DNA from: Nocardioides currus | Lineage (GTDB): Bacteria > Actinomycetota > Actinomycetes > Propionibacteriales > Nocardioidaceae | Length of the DNA: 64,000 nt | NCBI RefSeq assembly: GCF_003057875.1 | Contig: NZ_PYXZ01000002.1 | Span: 620,254-684,253, forward strand | Direction: 5' to 3' | Part shown: positions 18,055 through 26,440 of the stretch, one piece after another | Layout: every line of letters begins with the position of its first letter | Position numbering within the stretch: the stretch's first letter is position 1 | Position numbers and translations under genes: made by a program | Notes under the pieces: generated by a model | The model's input: only the letters and a program-made list of their open reading frames with translations | The model's database searches: none | What the model was told of the DNA's origin: nothing

Positions 18055-19512
18055 TCAGGACTCGCTGGTGGTCGCGGCCGTGGCGCCGCCACCGGAGCGG
18101 GTGCGCCGGCGGTTGCGGTTGCGACTGCTGCCCGCAGGCTTGTCGCCGGAGGGGGCGGTGTTCTCGGCGCCACCCTCGCTGACCGGGGCGCCGCCGCGGG
18201 TGCGGCTGCGGCTCCGGTTGCGGTTGCGCGCGGGGCGGTCGCCGGACGGAGCGGACCCACGCTCGCCGCGGTCCTCGCGCGGCTTGCGCTCGACCGGGGC
18301 GGGGTCGACGATGCGGCCCTTGGTCCCGGTCGGGATGCCCTGGTCGTGGAAGAGGTGCTCGGAGGTCGAGTAGGTCTCCAGCGGCTCGGGGAAGGGCAGG
18401 TCGAGCGCCTTGTTGATCATCTTCCAGCGGGCGACGTCGGCCCAGTCGACCAGCGTGATCGCCGTACCGGAAGCGCCGGCGCGCCCCGTGCGACCGATGC
18501 GGTGGACGTAGGTCTTGTCGTCCTCGGGGCAGGTGTAGTTGACGACGTGGGAGACGCCGCGCACGTCGATGCCGCGGGCCGCGACGTCGGTGCACACCAG
18601 CACCTTGAGCTTGTCCTCGCGGAACTTCGCGAGCGCCTTCTCACGGGCGACCTGCGCCATGTCGCCGTGCAGGGGAGCCGCGGCGAACCCGCGCTCGGCG
18701 AGGTCGTCGGCGATCCGCTGCGCCTGGCGCTTGGTGCGGGTGAAGACGATCATCTTCTCGGCGTCGTCGGCCTGCAGGACCCGACCGATGATCTCGGGCT
18801 TGTCGAGGTCGTGCGCGAGGTAGATGAACTGCGCCGTCGCGGGGACGGTGGCGTTCTCGTACGACGACTCGGCGCGGATGTTCATCGGGTGGCGCATGTG
18901 GGTGCGCGCGAGGGCGACGATCGCGGCCGGCATCGTGGCCGAGAACAGCATCGTCTGCCGCGTCTCGGGGGTCAGGCTCAGGAGCCGCTCCACGTCGGGC
19001 AGGAAGCCCAGGTCGAGCATCTCGTCGGCTTCGTCGAGCACGAGCGCGTGCACGTGCGAGAGGTCGAGGGCCTTGCGGTTGGCCAGGTCGATGAGGCGCC
19101 CGGGCGTCCCGACGACGACGTCCACGCCGGACTCGAGGGCGTCGAGCTGCCCGTCGTAGCCGACGCCGCCGTAGACCGTCAGGACGCGCAGCCCGAGGTC
19201 CTTGCTGGCCAGGGTCAGGTCGCTGGAGACCTGGAGCGCGAGCTCGCGGGTCGGGGCGACGATCAGGGCCTGCGGCTTGCCCTGCGGCATGTCGGCGTAG
19301 GCCGGGTCGTCCTGGGCGACGCTGCGCTGGAGCACCGGGATGCCGAAGGCGAGCGTCTTGCCGGTGCCCGTGCGGGCCTGGCCGATCAGGTCGGTTCCCA
19401 TCAGGGCGACCGAGAGGGTCATCTCCTGGATGGCGAAGGGGGTGGTGATGCCGGCGCGCTCGAGGGCGTCGCAGATCCCGGGGAGCACCCCGAGTTCACG
19501 GAACGTGGTCAC
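18055..19512 (-). CDS. DEAD-box ATP-dependent RNA helicase
   Basis: A 485-residue helicase with the Q motif (TPFAIQ), Walker A ARTGTGKT (46-53), the VLDEADEML box, SATMP and HRIGRTGRAG, all required for ATP-driven RNA unwinding. The C-terminal 80 residues are Arg/Asn/Pro-rich and disordered, probably binding RNA. It resembles RhlE-type helicases of ribosome assembly and cold adaptation. The start is GTG at 19510-19512. It is divergent from the ferritin-like gene with a 161-bp gap. Confidence 0.92.
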   Translation of the reverse strand: MTTFRELGVLPGICDALERAGITTPFAIQEMTLSVALMGTDLIGQARTGTGKTLAFGIPVLQRSVAQDDPAYADMPQGKPQALIVAPTRELALQVSSDLTLASKDLGLRVLTVYGGVGYDGQLDALESGVDVVVGTPGRLIDLANRKALDLSHVHALVLDEADEMLDLGFLPDVERLLSLTPETRQTMLFSATMPAAIVALARTHMRHPMNIRAESSYENATVPATAQFIYLAHDLDKPEIIGRVLQADDAEKMIVFTRTKRQAQRIADDLAERGFAAAPLHGDMAQVAREKALAKFREDKLKVLVCTDVAARGIDVRGVSHVVNYTCPEDDKTYVHRIGRTGRAGASGTAITLVDWADVARWKMINKALDLPFPEPLETYSTSEHLFHDQGIPTGTKGRIVDPAPVERKPREDRGERGSAPSGDRPARNRNRSRSRTRGGAPVSEGGAENTAPSGDKPAGSSRNRNRRRTRSGGGATAATTSES

Positions 19513-19673
19513 GTCTATTCGCTTTCTTGTGTCTTCGTTGAGTCGTCGTCGTGCGGCGGACTCGGAAGAGAAAGCCAGCCGCGCACATGCGTCGAGGTCG
19601 CCGGGAGATGTGCACTGGGATGTTCACGCACTCAGGCCCTCGATGGCTCGAGTCTATCGCCTAGGGTTCAGCC

Positions 19674-20387
19674 ATGTCTGAATCGCCGGCGTCCACGCCC
19701 GAGCCCGGGGGCGAGCAGCCGCCCCAGGACCCCGCCTACACCGCCGCCGTGATCGACCTCCTGGGCGCCATCGCGTACGGCGAGCTGACGGCGTTCGAGC
19801 GCCTCGCGGAGGATGCGAAGCTGGCCCCGACGCTGGAGGACAAGGTCGCGATCGGCTCGATGGCGGCCGCCGAGTTCGGCCACCTCGAGCTGCTCATCAC
19901 CCGACTGCGCGAGCTCGGCGGCGACCCGTACGCCGCGATGGACGCCTTCCGCGTCGGGTTCGACGACTTCCACGCCCACACGCGGCCGGCCGACTGGTAC
20001 GAGGGACTGATCAAGGCCTACGTGGGCGAGGGCATCGCGGCCGACTTCTACCGCGAGATCGCGGCCTACCTCGACCCGGCGACCCGCGACCTGATCATCT
20101 CCTCGCTCGAGGACGCCGGGCAGTCGGCCTTCGTCGTCGACCGGGTGCGCGCCGGCATCGCGCAGGACCACCGCCTCGGTGGCCGGCTGGCCCTGTGGGG
20201 CCGCCGGCTGATGGGGGAGGCCCTGACCCAGGCCCAGCGGGTCGCGGCCGAGCGCGACGCCCTCACCGCCCTGCTGGCCGGTGGGGTGGACCGCCCCGGT
20301 CTCGACCTCGCGGCGTTGGGTCGGATGTTCACCCGCCTGACGGAGAACCACGCGCAGCGGATGGCCGACCTCGGTCTCGACGCCTGA
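19674..20387 (+). CDS. Ferritin-like fold protein
   Basis: A 237-residue helical protein. Glu residues in IAYGELTAFERL, AAEFGHLELL and AYVGEGIAADFYREI are spaced like the di-iron ligands of ferritin-like or MiaE-like proteins. It lies between the RNA helicase and a GlsB-like gene, a neighbourhood I recall as conserved in actinobacteria. Possible roles are tRNA hydroxylation or metal handling; neither can be settled from sequence. Confidence 0.75.
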   Translation: MSESPASTPEPGGEQPPQDPAYTAAVIDLLGAIAYGELTAFERLAEDAKLAPTLEDKVAIGSMAAAEFGHLELLITRLRELGGDPYAAMDAFRVGFDDFHAHTRPADWYEGLIKAYVGEGIAADFYREIAAYLDPATRDLIISSLEDAGQSAFVVDRVRAGIAQDHRLGGRLALWGRRLMGEALTQAQRVAAERDALTALLAGGVDRPGLDLAALGRMFTRLTENHAQRMADLGLDA

Positions 20388-20413
20388 GCGACCGACACCC
20401 GAGCACAGACGAA

Positions 20414-20441
20414 GGGCCCCGCACCGTGAGGTGCGGGGCCC
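20414..20441. terminator. Bidirectional hairpin terminator
   Basis: A perfect 12-bp stem (GGGCCCCGCACC with its complement) and a GTGA loop between the ferritin-like gene and the convergent GlsB-like gene. Confidence 0.75.
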
Positions 20442-20456
20442 TCCGCGTCGAGTCCG

Positions 20457-20765
20457 TCAGACGCGGGACTTGTTGCGACCGGTGACGGTCGACGCGACGA
20501 CGACCAGGATGGCCGCGACCGCGATCTGCCACAGGTGGCGCCACCAGTCGATGCCCTTGCTGGTGTCGTACATGTCGCCGCCGGGGTTGTTGTCGGCGAC
20601 GCCGAAGATGGCGTAGTAGATGTAGCTGCCCACGAACGCGCCCACGATGCCGCACACGATGGTCAGCCAGACGGGGATGTTGTCGCGATCGCCCGGTGCG
20701 ACCGCCTTGCCCAAGAAGCCGATGATGATTCCGACGACCAGGGTGACGATGATGGTTCCGAGCAT
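20457..20765 (-). CDS. GlsB/YeaQ/YmgE family membrane protein
   Basis: A 102-residue protein with about three transmembrane helices. The Gly-rich IIVTLVVGIIIGFLGKAVAPG and IVCGIVGAFVGSYIYYAIFG are characteristic of the transglycosylase-associated/GlsB family. Despite the name, these are small stress-associated membrane proteins without proven enzymatic activity. The C-terminal third adds one more hydrophobic helix ending in a basic tail. Confidence 0.85.
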   Translation of the reverse strand: MLGTIIVTLVVGIIIGFLGKAVAPGDRDNIPVWLTIVCGIVGAFVGSYIYYAIFGVADNNPGGDMYDTSKGIDWWRHLWQIAVAAILVVVASTVTGRNKSRV

Positions 20766-20893
20766 CTGATGTTTCCTCTCAGGAGCCGCGTCGAACGACG
20801 CGGTGCGACGAACGAGTCGACGCTTCCTCCATCATGGGCCGCTGCGGAGGCGCGATCAACGACCACCACCCCTGCGGGCGGGTGGGTGTGTCG

Positions 20894-21112
20894 TCAGCGG
20901 AAGCCGACGGCGCTGTGGCTCCCCGTGCCGATCTCGACGTACGCGATCTTCTCGGCAGGCACGGCGAAGCGCCGGCCCTTCGTGTCGGCGAACGTCAGCA
21001 GGCCGCCGGACGAGACGGCCTCGCTGACCTGCGCCTCGAAGTCCTCGGGGCTGGTGTCGGTCTCCACGACCAGCTCGCGTGGGGCGTGCTGGACGCCGAT
21101 CTTGACCTCCAT
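20894..21112 (-). CDS. DUF3107 family protein
   Basis: A 72-residue protein (MEVKIGVQHAPRELVVETD, then GGLLTFADTKGRRFAVPAEK) matching the actinobacterial DUF3107 family, which has no known function. A GAAGGAG ribosome site precedes the ATG. It is encoded 27 bp downstream of the TetR gene, so the two are probably co-transcribed. Confidence 0.85.
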   Translation of the reverse strand: MEVKIGVQHAPRELVVETDTSPEDFEAQVSEAVSSGGLLTFADTKGRRFAVPAEKIAYVEIGTGSHSAVGFR

Positions 21113-21139
21113 GGTCGAACTCCTTCGTCGATGTGTCGT

Positions 21140-21790
21140 CTAGTTGTCGTCGGTCTTCGGGTAACCCCGGATCCCGCGCCACGCCAGGCCGGCGACCAGG
21201 TTGGCCGCGTCCTTCAAGGGGATCGCGCCGCTGCTCTCGCCGGCCTCGCCGAGCCAGAACCGCGCGCTCACCTGCGCCATTCCCACCAGCGACACCGCGA
21301 GCAGCCGTGAGGCCTCGTCGGGCAGGCCGGTGTCGTCGTGGATGACCTCGGTGATCATCGCCGCGCACTCGGTGGTGACGCGGTCGACGTGCTCGCGCAC
21401 GGCCGGCTCGCTGGTGAGGTCGGACTCGAAGACCAGCCGGAAGGCGCCGGTCTCCGCGGCGACGTAGTCGAAGAACGCCTGCATCGCCGCCTGCACCCGG
21501 AGCTTGTTGTCCGTCGTGGACGCCAGCGCCTGTCGACAGTTGTCGATGATGTTGTCGCAGGAGGCGTCGAGCAGCGCGAGGTAGAGGTCGAGCTTGCCGG
21601 GGAAGTGCTGGTAGAGCACCGGCTTGGAGACGCCGGCACGATCGGCGATGTCGTCCATCGCGGCGGCGTGGTAGCCGTGGGCCACGAAGACCTCGAGGGC
21701 CGACTCCATCAGCTGGGCGCGGCGCTCCCGGCGCGGCATCCGGCCGCCACGGGGGCGTGGCCCACTGGAGTCGAAGCGATCAACGCTCAC
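21140..21790 (-). CDS. TetR family transcriptional regulator
   Basis: A 216-residue repressor-type protein. The helix-turn-helix lies at about 45-66 (MDDIADRAGVSKPVLYQHFP) after a basic N-terminus. The rest is the all-helical ligand-binding domain. The ligand and targets are unknown; the gap to moeZ (187 bp) is a candidate operator region. Confidence 0.88.
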   Translation of the reverse strand: MSVDRFDSSGPRPRGGRMPRRERRAQLMESALEVFVAHGYHAAAMDDIADRAGVSKPVLYQHFPGKLDLYLALLDASCDNIIDNCRQALASTTDNKLRVQAAMQAFFDYVAAETGAFRLVFESDLTSEPAVREHVDRVTTECAAMITEVIHDDTGLPDEASRLLAVSLVGMAQVSARFWLGEAGESSGAIPLKDAANLVAGLAWRGIRGYPKTDDN

Positions 21791-21977
21791 GTGTCTGTTC
21801 CTCCCGGCATCTCACTGGGTTGGCAGCCTACTCGCAGGTATCCGACGTACCGACGCCTCGCTCGTCCGGATGTCGGGATGTGGCGGGTCGGTGTTCCCCG
21901 CGCGGGGAACATGGATGGCGTCGGAGGTGTTGCGCCGAGCGACCCCCGTCCCTGAGTCCCAACCCGAGGAGTACGCC

Positions 21978-23177
21978 GTGTCGTTCGCCCCGATCGTCGA
22001 GCCAGCCGCCGAGCTCACCATCGACGAGGTGCGGCGCTACAGCCGCCACCTGATCATCCCGGACGTCGGCATGACGGGCCAGAAGCGGCTCAAGAACGCC
22101 AAGGTGCTCGTCATCGGCGCGGGCGGCCTCGGCTCGCCCGCCCTGCTCTACCTCGCGGCCGCCGGCGTCGGCACGCTCGGCATCGCCGAGTTCGACACCG
22201 TCGACGAGTCCAACCTCCAGCGCCAGGTCATCCACGGCGTGAGCGACATCGACAAGCCGAAGGGCCAGTCGGCGAAGGAGTCGATCGCGGAGATCAACCC
22301 GTACGTCGAGGTGGTGCTGCACCCCGAGCGCCTGGACAACGACAACGTGTTCGACGTCTTCCGCGGCTATGACCTGATCGTCGACGGCACCGACAACTTC
22401 GCGACCCGCTACATGGTCAACGACGCGGCGTACTTCCTCGGCATCCCCTACGTCTGGGGCTCGATCTACCGCTTCGACGGCCAGGCCTCGGTCTTCGCGC
22501 CGATGCTCGGCGACGACCTGCCGTGCTACCGCTGCCTCTACCCCGAGCCCCCGCCGCCCGGCATGGTGCCGAGCTGCGCCGAGGGCGGCGTCCTGGGCGT
22601 GCTCTGCGCGGCCATCGGCTCCATCCAGGTCAACGAGGCGATCAAGCTGCTCGCCGGCATCGGCGAGCCGATCGCCGGCCGGCTGATGATCTACGACGCA
22701 CTCGAGATGGAGTACCGCAAGCTCAAGGTGCGCAAGGACCCCAACTGCGCGCTGTGCGGGGAGAACGCCACCGTCACCGAGCTGATCGACTACGACGCGT
22801 TCTGCGGCGCCGTGTCGGACGAGGCCGCCGAGGCGGCCGCCGGCTCGACGATCTCCGTGACGCAGCTCGAGCACATGCTCAAGGAGCGCGACAACGGCGA
22901 GCGCGACTTCGTGCTGGTCGACGTGCGCGAGCCCAACGAGGCGGAGATCAACCACATCCCGGGCGCGATCTTGATCCCGAAGGGCGAGTTCCTCAACGGC
23001 AACGCGCTCTCGCAGCTGCCGAGCGACAAGCAGATCGTCATGCACTGCAAGTCCGGCGTGCGATCGGCCGAGACGCTCGCGATCGTCAAGGGCGCGGGCT
23101 ACTCCGACGCCGTGCACGTCGGCGGCGGCGTCGTGGCCTGGGTCAGCCAGATCGACCCCAGCCAGCCGACGTACTGA
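21978..23177 (+). CDS. moeZ: Adenylyltransferase/sulfurtransferase MoeZ
   Basis: A 399-residue protein with an E1-like adenylation domain (ATP loop GAGGLGS, 48-54) and a C-terminal rhodanese domain whose active loop is CKSGVRS starting at Cys357. Two CxxC pairs (CYRC and CALC) bind zinc. MoeZ activates the C-terminal Gly of sulfur carrier proteins and loads sulfur for molybdopterin, thiamine or cysteine-type pathways. GTG at 21978 is chosen for its upstream GAGGA and because the family begins here. Confidence 0.93.
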   Translation: MSFAPIVEPAAELTIDEVRRYSRHLIIPDVGMTGQKRLKNAKVLVIGAGGLGSPALLYLAAAGVGTLGIAEFDTVDESNLQRQVIHGVSDIDKPKGQSAKESIAEINPYVEVVLHPERLDNDNVFDVFRGYDLIVDGTDNFATRYMVNDAAYFLGIPYVWGSIYRFDGQASVFAPMLGDDLPCYRCLYPEPPPPGMVPSCAEGGVLGVLCAAIGSIQVNEAIKLLAGIGEPIAGRLMIYDALEMEYRKLKVRKDPNCALCGENATVTELIDYDAFCGAVSDEAAEAAAGSTISVTQLEHMLKERDNGERDFVLVDVREPNEAEINHIPGAILIPKGEFLNGNALSQLPSDKQIVMHCKSGVRSAETLAIVKGAGYSDAVHVGGGVVAWVSQIDPSQPTY

Positions 23178-23194
23178 CGCACCCCCACCCCGGA

Positions 23195-23228
23195 ACGCGC
23201 GGGTGGCCCGACAGGGCTACCCGCGCGT
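23195..23228 (+). terminator. Hairpin terminator after moeZ
   Basis: ACGCGCGGGT pairs perfectly with ACCCGCGCGT, with an additional GCCC/GGGC inner stem. It lies 18 bases after the moeZ stop. Confidence 0.7.
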
Positions 23229-23260
23229 AACCCGTGTGGGCCACGTCTCGTTGGGCCTGC

Positions 23261-24145
23261 ATGCGAACCTCAACGAGACTCCCTGCCATCGCCGCCAGCC
23301 TCGTCCTCGCGGGCGCCCTGGCCACCACCACCGGTGCCGCCTCGGCGACGTCGCCCGCTGCCGTCGCAACGGCGTGGGCCCCGGCCGCCTCGGCCACGAT
23401 CACGCCCGGCGTGCAGACCAACACCGCCGGCTCCGGCCAGTGCACGGCCAACTTCGTGCTCACCGACGCCGCCGGCTCGGTCTACGTCGGCCAGGCCGCC
23501 CACTGCTCGGGCACCGGTGAGGCGACCGACACCGACGGCTGCCAGGCCGCCCCGCTGCCGCTCGGCACGCGGGTGACCTTCAACCGCCAGGGCAGCGTCC
23601 TGACGCCGGGCACGCAGGTCGGGGCCGGCACGCTGGCCTACAGCTCGTGGAACACCATGCAGGCTCGCGGGGAGACCGACGCCAACACGTGCGCCTACAA
23701 CGACTTCGCGCTGGTCAAGGTCGACGCCGCCGACGTCTCCAAGGTCAACCCGAGCGTCCCGTTCTGGGGCGGGCCGGTCGGGATCAACACCACCGGCACC
23801 GCCGCGGGCGACCGCGTCTACAGCTTCGGCAACTCCGGACTGCGCGGCGGCATCGAGCAGCTCTCGCCCAAGACCGGCGTCAGCCTCGGCCAGGACGCCG
23901 CCGACGGCGGCTGGACGCACCCGCTCTACACCGTCACGCCCGGCATCCCCGGCGACTCGGGCAGCGCGTTCCTCGACGCGCAGGGCAACGCCGTCGGCAC
24001 CCTCTCCACGCTCGGGCTCGCGCCGCTGCCGCTGTCCAACAACATCGGCGACTTCTCCCGCGAGCTCGCCTACGCCCAGCAGCACTCGGGCATCAGCGGC
24101 CTCCAGCTGGCGCTGGGCACGGAGCCGTTCAACCCCGTCCTCTGA
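23261..24145 (+). CDS. Secreted trypsin-like serine protease
   Basis: A 294-residue protein with a signal peptide (residues 1 to about 29, ending GAASA). The chymotrypsin-fold triad reads His81 (AAHC), Asp148 (NDFALVKV) and Ser233 (GDSGSAF). Two extra cysteine pairs are possible disulfides. It probably degrades extracellular proteins or processes a surface protein. Transcription appears independent of moeZ because hairpins lie before and after it. Confidence 0.85.
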   Translation: MRTSTRLPAIAASLVLAGALATTTGAASATSPAAVATAWAPAASATITPGVQTNTAGSGQCTANFVLTDAAGSVYVGQAAHCSGTGEATDTDGCQAAPLPLGTRVTFNRQGSVLTPGTQVGAGTLAYSSWNTMQARGETDANTCAYNDFALVKVDAADVSKVNPSVPFWGGPVGINTTGTAAGDRVYSFGNSGLRGGIEQLSPKTGVSLGQDAADGGWTHPLYTVTPGIPGDSGSAFLDAQGNAVGTLSTLGLAPLPLSNNIGDFSRELAYAQQHSGISGLQLALGTEPFNPVL

Positions 24146-24160
24146 TCCGTCACCGGTTCT

Positions 24161-24197
24161 CCAGCGGCTCCGTCAGTCGGGACGACGGAGCCGCTGG
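24161..24197 (+). terminator. Hairpin terminator after the protease gene
   Basis: A perfect 14-bp stem, CCAGCGGCTCCGTC with its complement, and a 9-nt loop, 15 bases after the protease stop. Confidence 0.75.
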
Positions 24198-24246
24198 ACA
24201 GTATTTCGGGTCCGCTCCCACCGGCCGCCCGGTCTAGGCTCCCGCC

Positions 24247-25029
24247 ATGGACCAGGGGGCTGCATCCGCGCGTGCCCAGGCGTGGCGCGCCGTCGCCGCC
24301 ACCCTCGGTGCCTGCCTGGTGGTGACCCTCGTGGGGTGGGCCGCGCTGATCGGTCCGTCGCAGGTCTTCACCGGCCCTGGCCCCACGCCGAGCCAGGAGA
24401 CCACCACCACCTCCGAGGCGCCGATCGACGAGGTGGAGGAGAAGGACCGCGACGACGTCGCGGCCCGGGAGTACGGCCCCACCACGACCGTCGTCGCCAA
24501 CCTCGTCGGCGGGGCGATCCAGGTCCTCACCCTCGCCGGCATGCTGCTGGTGGCCTACCTCGCCGTGCGTCGCGGGCTCACGGCCTGGCGGCTGCGGAGG
24601 CGGTACGACGCCCCGGTGGACGCGGACTTCGAGACCCTCGAGGGCGGCGCGCCCGAGCGCGTGCGCCAGGCCATCGCCGACGACACCGACGAGCAGCTGC
24701 GGCTGCTCCTCGACGGCGAGCCGCGCAACGCCATCGTGGCGTGCTGGCACCGCTTCGAGCTCCAGGCCGTCGACGCCGGCCTGCCGCGGCACCCGTGGGA
24801 GACGTCGTCGGAGTTCGCCCTGCGGATGCTCGAGCGGGCCGAGGTCGACTCGACCGCGGTGGCCTCGCTGCTCGAGCTCTACCGCGAGGCCCGCTTCTCC
24901 GAGCACGCCCTCGACGAGGCGCACCGGGAGCGCGCCGCCACCGCGCTCCGGGCCATCCAGGGCCAGGTCCAGGTCAGGCAGCGCACGGTCGGGCGCGAGG
25001 AATCGACGCCGCCGCGGGGACGCCGATGA
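24247..25029 (+). CDS. DUF4129 membrane protein
   Basis: A 260-residue protein with two transmembrane helices (about 15-37 and 82-106) separated by an acidic Thr-rich extracellular stretch. The cytoplasmic C-terminal part (CWHRFELQAVDAGLPRHPWE, YREARFSEHALDEA) is the DUF4129 domain, seen in proteins encoded with MoxR ATPases and DUF58 proteins. It overlaps the next gene by ATGA and heads a five-gene operon. Confidence 0.82.
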   Translation: MDQGAASARAQAWRAVAATLGACLVVTLVGWAALIGPSQVFTGPGPTPSQETTTTSEAPIDEVEEKDRDDVAAREYGPTTTVVANLVGGAIQVLTLAGMLLVAYLAVRRGLTAWRLRRRYDAPVDADFETLEGGAPERVRQAIADDTDEQLRLLLDGEPRNAIVACWHRFELQAVDAGLPRHPWETSSEFALRMLERAEVDSTAVASLLELYREARFSEHALDEAHRERAATALRAIQGQVQVRQRTVGREESTPPRGRR

Positions 25030-25460
25030 GGGGCTGGCTGGTCCGCGTCGGAGCGCTGGCCCTCCTCGTCGTCGGTGGACAGGTGGTCCTGTCCCTGCTC
25101 GACTTCGACCCACGCCTGCGCGACTGGGCCTTGATGGCCACGGCCATCGTGGCGATCCTCTGGCTCGCCTACGACACCACCGGGGTGGGCGTGGCCGACT
25201 GGGACGACCCGATCGCGCCGTACGCCCGGCCGGACGCCGCCGACGAGAGCGTTCACCACCGGGTGCTGAGCAGCCACCTCTCCGCGCGCGACCCCGGGCC
25301 CGCGCTCCGGCACCTGCTGCTCGACCTGGCCCGCGGGCGCGACCCGAACCTGCGTGATCCCGAGCTCCGCACGCTCGCCGACCAGCCGCTGCGACGGCTC
25401 AGCCCCACCGACATCGACCGCTACCTCACCCGAATCGAGACGCCCCGTGACGACGAGTGA
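25026..25460 (+). CDS. Small membrane protein of the MoxR operon
   Basis: A 144-residue protein with two N-terminal transmembrane helices (about 5-22 and 33-50) followed by a soluble region. It starts within the stop of the DUF4129 gene (ATGA), and its own end overlaps the MoxR start by 14 bases. No family is recognised. Position and coupling suggest it is a dedicated component of the MoxR/DUF58 system. Confidence 0.75.
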   Translation: MRGWLVRVGALALLVVGGQVVLSLLDFDPRLRDWALMATAIVAILWLAYDTTGVGVADWDDPIAPYARPDAADESVHHRVLSSHLSARDPGPALRHLLLDLARGRDPNLRDPELRTLADQPLRRLSPTDIDRYLTRIETPRDDE

Positions 25461-26433
25461 CGACACGACCACGCTCACCCACGCCGAGGCCGCGGCGATC
25501 GCCCAGGAGGTGCTGGAGCAGGTCGGCCGCGCGGTCGTCGGCAAGCAGAAGCCGCTGGGCCTGGTCCTGGCCGCGATCCTGGCCAAGGGGCACGTCCTGA
25601 TCGAGGACTTCCCGGGTCTCGGCAAGACGCTGGCCGCGCGGACCTTCGCGCAGGCGCTCGGGCTCGACTTCTCGCGGGCCCAGTTCACCCCCGACCTGCT
25701 GCCGGCCGACCTCACCGGCTCCTACATCTACGACCAGCGCGTCTCGGAGTTCTCCTTCCGCCGCGGCCCGCTCTTCGCCGGGCTGCTGCTCGCCGACGAG
25801 ATCAACCGCACGCCGCCGAAGACGCAGGCCGCACTGCTCGAGGCGATGCAGGAGGGACAGGTCACGGTCGAGGGCGAGACGCACCCGCTGCCGGTGCCCT
25901 TCCACGTGCTCGCGACCGCCAACCCGGTGGAGTACGAGGGCACCTACCCGCTCCCCGAGGCCCAGCTCGACCGCTTCCTGCTCCGTGTCGGCTTCGGCTA
26001 CCCGACCACCGACGAGGAGTACGCCGTCGTCGCCCGTCGTCTCGAGCGCCAGCGCGAGGAGGTGAGCGTCGAGGCCGTCACCGACGCCGCGGGCGTGCGC
26101 GCCCTGCAGGCGGCGGTCGAGCGGATCAAGGTCGACGAGAGCGTCGGGCGCTACTGCGTCGCGCTCGCGGAGGCGACGCGTGACCACCAGGACGTGCTGA
26201 TCGGCGCCTCGCCGCGTGGCAGCCTCGGCCTGGTGCTCGCCGCGCGTGGCTGGGCGCTGGTCCGCGGCCGCGACTACGTCATCCCGGAGGACGTCAAGGC
26301 GGTGGCCGGCGCCGTCCTCGCCCACCGGATCACCGTGAAGCCCGAGCTGTGGATGACCAAGGCGTCCGGCAGCCGCGTCGTCGAGGCCGTGCTGGCGAGC
26401 GTGCCGGCGCCCGGCGCGCTGGAGCACCGGTGA
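25447..26433 (+). CDS. MoxR family AAA+ ATPase
   Basis: A 328-residue AAA+ ATPase. Walker A is EDFPGLGKT (53-61), Walker B LLLADEINR, sensor 1 is in ATANPVEYEGTYPLPEAQLDR, and GASPRGSLGL is the sensor 2 region. MoxR ATPases act as chaperone-like remodelers working with DUF58 and VWA proteins, and such a DUF58 gene follows directly. The start is GTG at 25447. Confidence 0.92.
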   Translation: MTTSDDTTTLTHAEAAAIAQEVLEQVGRAVVGKQKPLGLVLAAILAKGHVLIEDFPGLGKTLAARTFAQALGLDFSRAQFTPDLLPADLTGSYIYDQRVSEFSFRRGPLFAGLLLADEINRTPPKTQAALLEAMQEGQVTVEGETHPLPVPFHVLATANPVEYEGTYPLPEAQLDRFLLRVGFGYPTTDEEYAVVARRLERQREEVSVEAVTDAAGVRALQAAVERIKVDESVGRYCVALAEATRDHQDVLIGASPRGSLGLVLAARGWALVRGRDYVIPEDVKAVAGAVLAHRITVKPELWMTKASGSRVVEAVLASVPAPGALEHR

Positions 26434-26440
26434 CGCTCGG

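Noticed and set aside
16025..18595. Long minus-strand frame across the L,D-transpeptidase, EEP gene and repeats
   Set aside because: It crosses clear genes on the plus strand and the REP-like repeats, and only its end borrows helicase sequence in a wrong frame.
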